Of a DNA stretch of 64,000 nt, positions 34,137 through 41,007 are shown piece by piece. A program made the translations under genes and the position numbers. This DNA is from Flavobacterium ustbae (GTDB taxonomy: Bacteria; Bacteroidota; Bacteroidia; Flavobacteriales; Flavobacteriaceae). Each line of letters opens with the position of its first letter. The first letter of the stretch is position 1. Below the pieces are notes generated by a model. It was not told the DNA's origin, ran no database searches, and was given only the letters and a program-made list of their open reading frames with translations. The stretch covers positions 62,001 to 126,000 of the forward strand of contig NZ_RPOC01000001.1 in assembly GCF_003946915.1 (NCBI RefSeq), written 5' to 3'.

Positions 34137-34547
34137 ATGAAATCAATTTTGAAAACCTTAGCAATTGTATTGACTCTTGCCTTTACAGCAGTTTCTTGCA
34201 GCAGCGACAACGATGATAACGACAATAATGGCGGCTCAAACAACTCAAGAGATGTTAGATACGAAATCACTGGAAACTACACAGGAACTCTTTCTGCAAC
34301 TTATTTTGAAAAAGGAGGAAATGCTTTAAATGAAGACGTTACTAAACTTCCGTGGACTAAAGAATTTACGGCTGAAGCAAAATCTATGGGTGCATCTTTA
34401 AGTGCAAGTGGATACGGAGGTGCAGCTGGACAGACATTGACTGGAAAAATTTATATTGGAGGGAAATTGGAAAACGAACTAACTGCTACAGCAAATAGTG
34501 AAGGAATAATTGTACTACCTCTTACGCCATACGTTTTTCCACTATAA
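34137..34547 (+). CDS. MmpS-like-fold lipoprotein
   Basis: 136 residues with a lipoprotein signal ending at Cys21 (AVSCSSDNDD, with the acidic surface-export tail), then one small beta-sandwich domain (RYEITGNYTGTLSATYFEKG, KLPWTKEFTA, ASGYGGAAGQTLTGKIYIGG). The pattern fits the MmpS/transport-accessory-type small domain seen in Bacteroidota lipoproteins. The function is unknown. It stands alone, with its own promoter element and terminator. Confidence 0.75.
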   Translation: MKSILKTLAIVLTLAFTAVSCSSDNDDNDNNGGSNNSRDVRYEITGNYTGTLSATYFEKGGNALNEDVTKLPWTKEFTAEAKSMGASLSASGYGGAAGQTLTGKIYIGGKLENELTATANSEGIIVLPLTPYVFPL

Positions 34548-34582
34548 AATTTAGAATTTAGATTTTTTGTTTTTGGTAAAGA

Positions 34583-34613
34583 AAAAGCTTCGTGTAAAAC
34601 GAAGCTTTTCTTT
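34583..34613. terminator. Terminator shared by convergent genes
   Basis: AAAAGCTTCG pairs with CGAAGCTTTT around a seven-base loop, followed by CTTTTTT. It lies between the lipoprotein and the membrane protein of the sigma operon. Confidence 0.85.
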
Positions 34614-34614
34614 T

Positions 34615-35211
34615 TTATAATTCTAATTGACGATTAACCTCTTCAAACTTTTCAATAAGACTATTTATTTTATCCTGCTGTTTTTTAATTTGTCTAGGAC
34701 GAAGGTAAAACCAATTGAAGAGCATCCAGAATAAAGTGATTCCGTAAGTTAAACTCGCAGCTAAAACGCTCATTCTGCTGGCGTATTCGTACATATACAA
34801 ACAAATTCCGATTGTGAGAAACAGAAAGTAAAATGTCATCATTTTGGTTTGCAAAAACTGCTGTTTCTTTTTTATCAAAATCAGTTTTTGAATATATTCC
34901 TGATTGGTTTGTGTGGAATCGATGTTTCTGTAATCGTTCAATAATTTATTGTAAACAAACATATAAACTACCATAGCGAAAATGGTGAGTACAATTCCGA
35001 TTTTGGTCGAAATAAATTGTGGCTGATAATATATCCAGATAAAAGCAATAAAAGCACTTGTTGCCAAAAGCGTAATATTGGTGAACCACAAACAGCGTAA
35101 AGCCGTTTTTTTAAACTTACTTAATCGTGCCAACAAATCTTTCATATCGGGCTGACTTACGGTTTGTTTTTTCCATAAATCTTTAAAATCTATAGTATTA
35201 TCGTTGTCCAT
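34615..35211 (-). CDS. Membrane protein co-encoded with ECF sigma factor
   Basis: 198 residues with four membrane helices in two hairpins (about 38-58, 65-85, 120-138, 145-165) and a charged C-terminal helix. The first 35 residues (DFKDLWKKQTVSQPDMKDLL) are cytosolic. It overlaps the sigma gene by 14 bp, so the two are translated together. By position it could be an anti-sigma or an accessory factor, but it has none of the usual anti-sigma zinc or FecR motifs, so I leave the function open. Confidence 0.75.
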   Translation of the reverse strand: MDNDNTIDFKDLWKKQTVSQPDMKDLLARLSKFKKTALRCLWFTNITLLATSAFIAFIWIYYQPQFISTKIGIVLTIFAMVVYMFVYNKLLNDYRNIDSTQTNQEYIQKLILIKKKQQFLQTKMMTFYFLFLTIGICLYMYEYASRMSVLAASLTYGITLFWMLFNWFYLRPRQIKKQQDKINSLIEKFEEVNRQLEL

Positions 35212-35671
35212 TTTCTTTAAATTTTTGAGTCAATTTTTCTTTAATTCTGTGAATTTTCACTCTAACATTTGCTTCTGAAAGTCCGACGATTTTAGCAATT
35301 TCTGTTTGCTTGATATCTTCTAACTCTAACGAAATAATGATACGATCGGTTTCGGGAAGCTCAGCGATACATTTATACAAGAATTGAATCTGAGGTTCTA
35401 ATGAGGTTTGTTTTTCTTCTGAAAGATGAATAGGAAGTTCAGATTTCGGAAAACGTTTTTGCTTTTCGATCTGCCTTAAACAATTATTAGAAGCGATTCT
35501 AAAAATCCAAGTTCCAATAGCCGATTCGTTTCTAAAGGTTTCCAGTTTCTGCCAGACAATTATAAAGGTTTCCTGAGTTAAATCTTGCGCGACATCGTGA
35601 TCGTTGACAAACCCCATGCAAAGCCTAAAAATTCGATCCCAATAGGTTTTATATATTTCTTCGAATTCCAT
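35198..35671 (-). CDS. ECF-family RNA polymerase sigma factor
   Basis: 157 residues, full length for a group 4 sigma. Region 2 shows DHDVAQDLTQETFIIVWQ and TWIFRIASNNCLRQ (promoter minus-10 melting); region 4 has ELPETDRIIISLELEDIKQT and EIAKIVGLSEANVRVKIHRI (minus-35 recognition). It is preceded one base apart by the alpha/beta hydrolase and overlaps the membrane protein, forming one operon. Confidence 0.95.
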   Translation of the reverse strand: MEFEEIYKTYWDRIFRLCMGFVNDHDVAQDLTQETFIIVWQKLETFRNESAIGTWIFRIASNNCLRQIEKQKRFPKSELPIHLSEEKQTSLEPQIQFLYKCIAELPETDRIIISLELEDIKQTEIAKIVGLSEANVRVKIHRIKEKLTQKFKENGQR

Positions 35672-35672
35672 T

Positions 35673-36521
35673 TTAAGCTTTTATAAAATTGTTTAATTGC
35701 TCCAAATACCAAGCTGTATCATCGTACATAATGAAATGCAAACCTTTATTGGCGTATTTAAAATCGGCTGTTTTCAAATTTTTATATTGTTCGTCGATTG
35801 CAGGTTTTAAATTTATAAAATAAGACTCTAATAAAATTAGCGAAGGACATTTTATCTGTCCAATCTTAACTCGCAAATCGGTATTAAAGAAATCACAGTA
35901 CATTTGTCCAAATGTAGTTCTATCCGATTTCAAACTCCAATCGACAACCATTTCCAGTTTTGATTGATCTGCCAAAAGCCTTGGCATTGTTTGTTTCTGC
36001 ACATCGTAAAACTGCTTTTCATTCAGAGCCGTCATTTGATTGACAGTTACCGAACAATCATTATTTTCTTTTGATTGGAAAGAAGGATCAGTCAACGCCG
36101 CCAGACACGGAAGCGCATCTACAACTACAATTTTCTCGATTAATTCTGGATAATCTGCAGCAATTGCCAATGCCAGTCCGCCACCCATGCTATGACCAAT
36201 TAAAATTGGTTTTTCTATTTTATTGTCTTTTATATAATTAGCAATTTCTGTTTTCCAATTTTCAAAAGAAGGATTCGATTGTGGTTTTACTCCCGCGAAA
36301 CCCGCCATTGTTAATGTATAACAAGTAAAATTTTTCTCGAAATTATCTTTGGTTTCATTCCAAACATCGCCAGAAGAAGCAAATCCTGGAATGAAAATGA
36401 TAGATTTTTTTCCGTTTCCGGTTTTTACCACTTCAAACGGATATGATTTTGTTTGTCCGAAAACATTTAAACATAATGCTGAGAATAAGAATGCGATAAC
36501 TAATAGAATATACTTTTTCAT
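35673..36521 (-). CDS. Secreted alpha/beta hydrolase
   Basis: 282 residues with a signal peptide (1-22, ending NVFGQ). The fold is clear: SIIFIPGFASSGDVW oxyanion region, nucleophile Ser in GHSMGGGLAL, a late Asp in the RVKIGQIKCPSLILLES region, and the His in NKGLHFIMYDD. Substrate unknown; periplasmic or secreted. It heads the operon with the ECF sigma and the membrane protein (1-bp gap), an unusual partner for a sigma factor. Confidence 0.88.
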   Translation of the reverse strand: MKKYILLVIAFLFSALCLNVFGQTKSYPFEVVKTGNGKKSIIFIPGFASSGDVWNETKDNFEKNFTCYTLTMAGFAGVKPQSNPSFENWKTEIANYIKDNKIEKPILIGHSMGGGLALAIAADYPELIEKIVVVDALPCLAALTDPSFQSKENNDCSVTVNQMTALNEKQFYDVQKQTMPRLLADQSKLEMVVDWSLKSDRTTFGQMYCDFFNTDLRVKIGQIKCPSLILLESYFINLKPAIDEQYKNLKTADFKYANKGLHFIMYDDTAWYLEQLNNFIKA

Positions 36522-36599
36522 TTTAATAGTTTTTAAGTTTATAAATAATCGGATCCATGCTTTGGATACGAGAACTATTAAAATGTTACAAAAGTTTTT

Positions 36600-37155
36600 A
36601 AAATTTCAATTATTAAATTCCAAATTCCAATAATGGTGTGGGCTTAACCGCAAGGGGCGCAAAGGTTTTTCGCAAAGGGCGCTAGTTTTTTTGCCACGAA
36701 GGCGCTAAGACGCAAAGTTTTTTGTCAGCTTTTTTTGTCAGTCTGAGCGGAGTCGAAGACCACGCTAGTAGCTCCACAAAGAAAAGCCACATAGTATTTT
36801 GCCACAGATTTTACAGATTAAAAGGATTCTTTTCACGTAGATTCTACAGATTAGAGCAGATTTAATGTGATTTTTTATTTATTGAAATCTCTATAGATCT
36901 GCTTAAATCATTTAAAATCTGCGTGAAACAAAAAAATCAGTGGAAATCTTTTTAATCTGTGACAAAAAAGCTTTGTTCAGACTGACAAACTAGACTTAAT
37001 CACAAACTGATTTGGTAACTTTCCGCCACGAATTCACGAATTAATCACAAAAAAATTCGTGAATTCGTGGCGGAAAAACTAAGCACAAAAAAAATCCCAA
37101 ATCCCAATAAAATTGGAATTTGGAATTTTATCCCGATAGCTATCGGGATTGGAAT
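36600..37155. repeat. Composite repeat island, no gene
   Basis: This 550-bp stretch has no coding frame worth calling. In order it holds TTCCAAATTCCAA (36607-36632), GCAAAGGGCG/GCCACGAAGGCGC words (36645-36720), a CAGTCTGAGCGGAGTCGAAG word (36735-36762), paired ACAGATTTTACAGATT / AATCTGTGACAAAA arms (36799-36965), a perfect 22-bp hairpin of the GCCACGAATTCACGAATT family (37021-37075), TTGGAATTTGG words, and the perfect palindrome ATCCCGATAGCTATCGGGAT (37130-37149). Confidence 0.7.
37021..37075. repeat. Perfect 22-bp hairpin, GCCACGAATTCACGAATT family
   Basis: TTCCGCCACGAATTCACGAA and two further bases pair perfectly with the reverse complement at 37054-37075 around an 11-base loop. Located downstream of leuS. 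Confidence 0.8.
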
Positions 37156-37163
37156 TTATTTAG

Positions 37164-40079
37164 TTAACCAACCAAATTGATGATCTTTCCTGGAACAATA
37201 ATCACTTTATTTGGAGTTCTTCCGTCCAATTGTTTTTGTGTTCTTTCGTCTTTCATTACGATTTCTTCGATTTGTTCTTTGGTTAAATCCAAAGGTAATT
37301 CGATTGTGAAACGCATTTTTCCGTTGAAAGAAACTGGATATTCTTTATTCGTTTCAACCAAGTGTTTCTCTTCAAAAATTGGGAACGAAACTTCAGAAAT
37401 AGAAGTTGTGTTTCCTAATTGTGACCATAATTCTTCAGCAATATGCGGCGCATAAGGCGAAACCAAAATCGCTAATGGCTCTAATATGGCTCTTGAATGA
37501 CAGTTTTGAGAAGACAATTCATTCACACAAATCATAAACTGAGAAACCGAAGTATTGAAAGAGAAATTCTCAATATCATCTGCTACTTTTTTAATCGTTT
37601 TATGCAAAGATTTTAAGTTTTCTTTTGTTGGTTCGTCGTTGTTTACAATTAAACCATTATCATCAAAATACAATCGCCATAATTTTTTAAGGAAACCAAA
37701 AACTCCCGAAATACCAGCCGTATTCCAAGGTTTTGCCTGCTCCAACGGACCTAAGAACATTTCGTATAAACGTAATGTATCTGCTCCGTATTCTGCACAA
37801 ATATCGTCTGGCGTTACCACATTATAGTATGATTTCGACATTTTTTCGACTTCACGACCTACAATATATTTTCCGTTTTCGTCAAAAATAAATTCGGCTG
37901 AATTAAAATCTTCTCTCCATTTTTTAAACTTTTCAATATCCAATTCATCTGAAGAATTCACAAACTTAACATCAACACGAATTGGCTGTACATTTTGATC
38001 TCCGATTTTATTTTTAGAAACAAAAGTATTTGTTCCTTCCAATCTGTAAACATAAGCTGTCGTTCCCAAAATCATTCCCTGATTAATCAGTTTTTTGAAT
38101 GGTTCTTCTGTTGGAGCATAACCTCTGTCTTTTAAGAATTTGTTCCAGAAACGAGAATACAATAAGTGACCTGTAGCGTGCTCGCTTCCTCCAATGTATA
38201 AATCTACATTTTCCCAGTATTTTAATGCATCTTTGCTTGCAAATTCATTTTCATTGTGCGCATCCATATAACGCATCCAATACCATGAACTTCCCGCCCA
38301 ACCTGGCATTGTATTTAATTCTAAAGGAAAAATCGAAACATTGTCAACCAACTGAGTACTAACTACTGAACACTTAACACTGTCCCAAGCCCAAACAGCT
38401 GCGTTTCCTAATGGAGGCAAACCGTCTTCTGTTGGTAAATATTTTTCTACTTCTGGCAAAATAATTGGCAAATGTTGCGCGTCAATCATTTTTGGCAATC
38501 CGTTTACATAATAAACAGGAAACGGCTCTCCCCAATAACGCTGACGAGAGAAAACGGCATCACGCAAACGGTAATTTGTTTTACCAGTTCCCTGACCGAT
38601 TTTTTCCAAAGCCGTAATTGCAGCCTGAGTTGCTTCTTTATAATTTAATCCGTTTAAGAAATCAGAATTTGCTATTTCAACGTTGTCTTTAGATCCGTAA
38701 GCGGCTTCAGAAATATCAACATTTGCAAAAATGTTTTTGATTTCCTGCATTCCATTTTGTCCTTTAAAGAAATTAGCAAAAGCGTAATCTCTTTCGTCTC
38801 CGCAAGGAACCGCCATTACAGCACCTGTTCCATAACCTGCCAAAACGTAATCTCCAATCCAAACCGGAATTGGTTCTTTTGTAAATGGATGTTCAGCATA
38901 AGCTCCTGTGAAAACTCCAGAAATGGTTTTTACATCGGCCATACGCTCACGCTCCGAACGTTTAGACGTTTTTTCGATATACGCTTCAACTTCTGCTTTT
39001 TGTTCTGGAGTTGTAATTTTAGCAACCAAATCATGTTCTGGTGCCAAAGTCATAAAAGTAACTCCGAAAATAGTGTCAGGACGAGTGGTGAATACTTCGA
39101 TAAAATTTGTTTCAGGTTTCACGTTTAAAGTTTCTTCACTTTGTGCGTCAACCTGAGACTTGAAACTTGAAACTTGAAACTTAACTAAAGCTCCAACCGA
39201 TTTTCCGATCCAGTTTCTTTGAGATTCTTTAATTGATTCACTCCAATCAATATCATTTAGACCTTCAAGTAAACGTTCGGCATAAGCAGAAATTCGCATA
39301 CTCCACTGTGTCATTTTTTTTCTTATAACAGGAAAACCTCCACGCTCCGAAACTCCGTTTACAATTTCGTCGTTTGCCAAAACAGTTCCTAAGCCCGGGC
39401 ACCAGTTTACTTCAGTTTCTGCCAAATAAGTCAATCTGTATTGCAACAAGATTTTTTCTTTTTGATCTTCCGAATAAGAATTCCATTCCTCAGCAGTAAA
39501 AATAGTTACGTTATCATCGCAAACTGCTTCAACCAAAGCATTTCCTGATTCTTCAAAAACAGTAACCAACTCTGAAATATCAAAAGCTTGTCCTTGTTTT
39601 CTGCAGTACCAAGAATTGAATAATTGAATAAAAATCCACTGTGTATGTTTGTAATAATCTGGATTTGACGTACGCACTTCACGCGCCCAGTCAAATGAGA
39701 ATCCGATTTTATCTAATTGTTTTCTGTATCCGGCAATTTGTTTTCCTTCTTTGTCAACGCCTCCGTCAATATTTACACGCGTTGTATCTTCTGGACGCTG
39801 ACCCGTCTGAATCGCATATTGCTCAGCTGGCAATCCGAAACTATCGTAACCCATTGGGTGCAAAACATTGAAGCCTTGATGTCTTTTGAAACGCGAATAC
39901 ACATCTGATGCAATATACCCTAGCGGATGCCCAACGTGTAATCCTGCTCCTGACGGATAAGGAAACATGTCGAGAACATAATGCTTCGGTTTTTCAGAGT
40001 TGTTTTTTGCTGCAAAAGTTTGATTTTCTGCCCAATATTTCTGCCATTTGGCTTCTATTTCGTTTGGATTGTATTTCAT
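37164..40079 (-). CDS. leuS: Leucine--tRNA ligase with embedded repeat segment
   Basis: 971 residues, long for the family (about 860 in E. coli) partly from a Bacteroidota-type insert. It charges tRNA-Leu and edits errors. HIGH is HVGH (GAGLHVGHPLG), KMSKS is in VEKMSKSYYN, the editing site has TTRPDTIFGV, and the zinc/connective and DALA-like anticodon parts are present. Residues 300-324 are encoded by a copy of the dispersed TTTCAAGTTTCAAG repeat, giving KFQVSSFKSQV and following residues just before the editing site. A second repeat word occurs near residues 565-577. Both keep the frame, so the enzyme is presumably functional. Confidence 0.96.
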   Translation of the reverse strand: MKYNPNEIEAKWQKYWAENQTFAAKNNSEKPKHYVLDMFPYPSGAGLHVGHPLGYIASDVYSRFKRHQGFNVLHPMGYDSFGLPAEQYAIQTGQRPEDTTRVNIDGGVDKEGKQIAGYRKQLDKIGFSFDWAREVRTSNPDYYKHTQWIFIQLFNSWYCRKQGQAFDISELVTVFEESGNALVEAVCDDNVTIFTAEEWNSYSEDQKEKILLQYRLTYLAETEVNWCPGLGTVLANDEIVNGVSERGGFPVIRKKMTQWSMRISAYAERLLEGLNDIDWSESIKESQRNWIGKSVGALVKFQVSSFKSQVDAQSEETLNVKPETNFIEVFTTRPDTIFGVTFMTLAPEHDLVAKITTPEQKAEVEAYIEKTSKRSERERMADVKTISGVFTGAYAEHPFTKEPIPVWIGDYVLAGYGTGAVMAVPCGDERDYAFANFFKGQNGMQEIKNIFANVDISEAAYGSKDNVEIANSDFLNGLNYKEATQAAITALEKIGQGTGKTNYRLRDAVFSRQRYWGEPFPVYYVNGLPKMIDAQHLPIILPEVEKYLPTEDGLPPLGNAAVWAWDSVKCSVVSTQLVDNVSIFPLELNTMPGWAGSSWYWMRYMDAHNENEFASKDALKYWENVDLYIGGSEHATGHLLYSRFWNKFLKDRGYAPTEEPFKKLINQGMILGTTAYVYRLEGTNTFVSKNKIGDQNVQPIRVDVKFVNSSDELDIEKFKKWREDFNSAEFIFDENGKYIVGREVEKMSKSYYNVVTPDDICAEYGADTLRLYEMFLGPLEQAKPWNTAGISGVFGFLKKLWRLYFDDNGLIVNNDEPTKENLKSLHKTIKKVADDIENFSFNTSVSQFMICVNELSSQNCHSRAILEPLAILVSPYAPHIAEELWSQLGNTTSISEVSFPIFEEKHLVETNKEYPVSFNGKMRFTIELPLDLTKEQIEEIVMKDERTQKQLDGRTPNKVIIVPGKIINLVG
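39109..39182. repeat. TTTCAAG-family inverted repeat inside leuS
   Basis: Starts with GTTTCAGGTTTCA, which is identical to 60651-60663. It ends with a 25-base run of ACTTGAA words (39158-39182) identical to 60750-60774 in the asnS-rpoN spacer. The two sides are imperfect reverse complements. Confidence 0.8.
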
Positions 40080-40082
40080 TTT

Positions 40083-40122
40083 TAAGGTACTAAGGTTCTA
40101 AGTTGCAAAGGTTCTGAGGTTT
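40083..40122. repeat. AAGGTACTAAGGTTCTAAG words before leuS
   Basis: A short copy of the CTAAG family immediately upstream of the leuS start (minus-strand gene), so it lies in the leader or promoter of leuS. Confidence 0.6.
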
Positions 40123-40214
40123 TTCTCTCTTTGTCGCTTAATTCTAATCCGCAAATTTACATTTATTGTTGCTTGTTCCAAAGCTATTTTACTGACAAAC
40201 AAATAAAATAATAA

Positions 40215-40270
40215 ATTACGTATTTTAATTACGTAAAAATACGTATTATTGCAATCATAAAATACGTAAT
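40215..40270. promoter_or_regulatory. Cluster of four TACGTA sites with a 12-bp inverted repeat
   Basis: TACGTA starts at 40217, 40230, 40240 and 40263. The outer ATTACGTATTTT (40215-40226) and AAAATACGTAAT (40259-40270) are perfect reverse complements. The cluster is in the divergent spacer between leuS and the ModE-like gene and looks like an operator or a folded element. No factor is recognised. Confidence 0.5.
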
Positions 40271-40292
40271 GAAAAATATTAAATCTTTCTAA

Positions 40293-40438
40293 ACACATAG
40301 TCCCGACGCTTCGTGATAGATTTTTTATTCCTAAAAAAAAGACTATTAAAAAGAAATATATTTCTCACGCATAGCAAAACTATGTGTACTTTTATAAAAT
40401 GAAATGCATTTTTTCAACCATTTCAAAAACTATGTGTT
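40293..40438. repeat. ACACATAGT / ACTATGTGT inverted repeat
   Basis: ACACATAGT at 40293-40301 faces two copies of AAAACTATGTGT (ending 40387 and 40437), exactly 50 bp apart. It fills the remaining spacer in front of the ModE-like gene. Confidence 0.55.
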
Positions 40439-40449
40439 GAAAATGCTAA

Positions 40450-40812
40450 ATGAATAAATTGTCGATGTCAGAAAATAAGAAATATAATATTGAAGTCCGT
40501 GTTTGGATTGAAGAAGCTGAAGGGGCGTTTCTTGGAATTGGAAAAATCTGGCTTTTGGAAAACATCAAGAAAACCGGATCGATTACTAATGCCGCAAAAG
40601 AGATGAAAATGGCGTATCGTCAGGCTTGGCAATTGGTCGAAGAAATGAATCAACGTGCCGAATCTCCTTTGGTTGAAAAACTTCTTGGCGGAAAAGGCGG
40701 CGGCGGCGCAAAGTTGACCGAAGCAGGCGAACGTGCGATTGAAGTATTTTATGAAGTCGAAAAGCGTATTAAAGAATTTGCTTTGAAAGAAACTCAGAAT
40801 TTAAAATTTTAA
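40450..40812 (+). CDS. One-domain ModE-like winged-helix regulator
   Basis: 120 residues, only the DNA-binding domain of ModE/LysR type: KTGSITNAAKEMKMAYRQAW, LVEEMNQRAESPLVEK and the diagnostic GGKGGGGAKLTEAG. E. coli ModE (262 residues) has two further molybdate-binding MOP domains that are absent here, so how it would sense molybdate is open. An internal ATG at 40465 is an alternative start. It lies upstream of, and co-oriented with, a TonB receptor and a molybdopterin-fold lipoprotein, and a pair of palindromes separates it from the receptor. Confidence 0.88.
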   Translation: MNKLSMSENKKYNIEVRVWIEEAEGAFLGIGKIWLLENIKKTGSITNAAKEMKMAYRQAWQLVEEMNQRAESPLVEKLLGGKGGGGAKLTEAGERAIEVFYEVEKRIKEFALKETQNLKF

Positions 40813-40903
40813 TCGAAAACTAATAGGCTTTAATTTTTAAAGCCTCACTTATGATTTTAATCATATTTTATAAATTCAAAAAGCATTTTTTTTGCTCTAT
40901 AAA

Positions 40904-40929
40904 TCAGTATTCATTTTAAAACATACTGA
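40904..40929. promoter_or_regulatory. Operator-like palindrome, copy 1
   Basis: TCAGTAT and ATACTGA flank a 12-bp AT-rich core (TCATTTTAAAAC). It lies 79 bp before the receptor start. Confidence 0.6.
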
Positions 40930-40968
40930 TATGATTTCAAAAACAAATAACTAAACCATTTTTAACCA

Positions 40969-40994
40969 GCAGTATTCTTTTAAAAACATACTGA
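40969..40994. promoter_or_regulatory. Operator-like palindrome, copy 2
   Basis: CAGTAT and ATACTG again flank 12 bp (TCTTTTAAAAAC). It is the same sequence and spacing as copy 1, 65 bp away and 14 bp before the receptor ATG, well placed to block or activate transcription. Confidence 0.6.
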
Positions 40995-41007
40995 AAATAC
41001 CTCCTTT

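Noticed and set aside
36600-37155. CRISPR array
   Set aside because: The words are not equally spaced, the units between them are not unique spacers of constant length, and no cas genes are present.
38757-39156. Plus-strand frames of 82-123 residues antisense to leuS
   Set aside because: leuS is unambiguous here; the antisense frames have no recognisable content.
40215-40270. Classical ModE box
   Set aside because: The sequence does not show the E. coli ModE half-sites (TATATAAC type); it is reported only as an unexplained TACGTA cluster.
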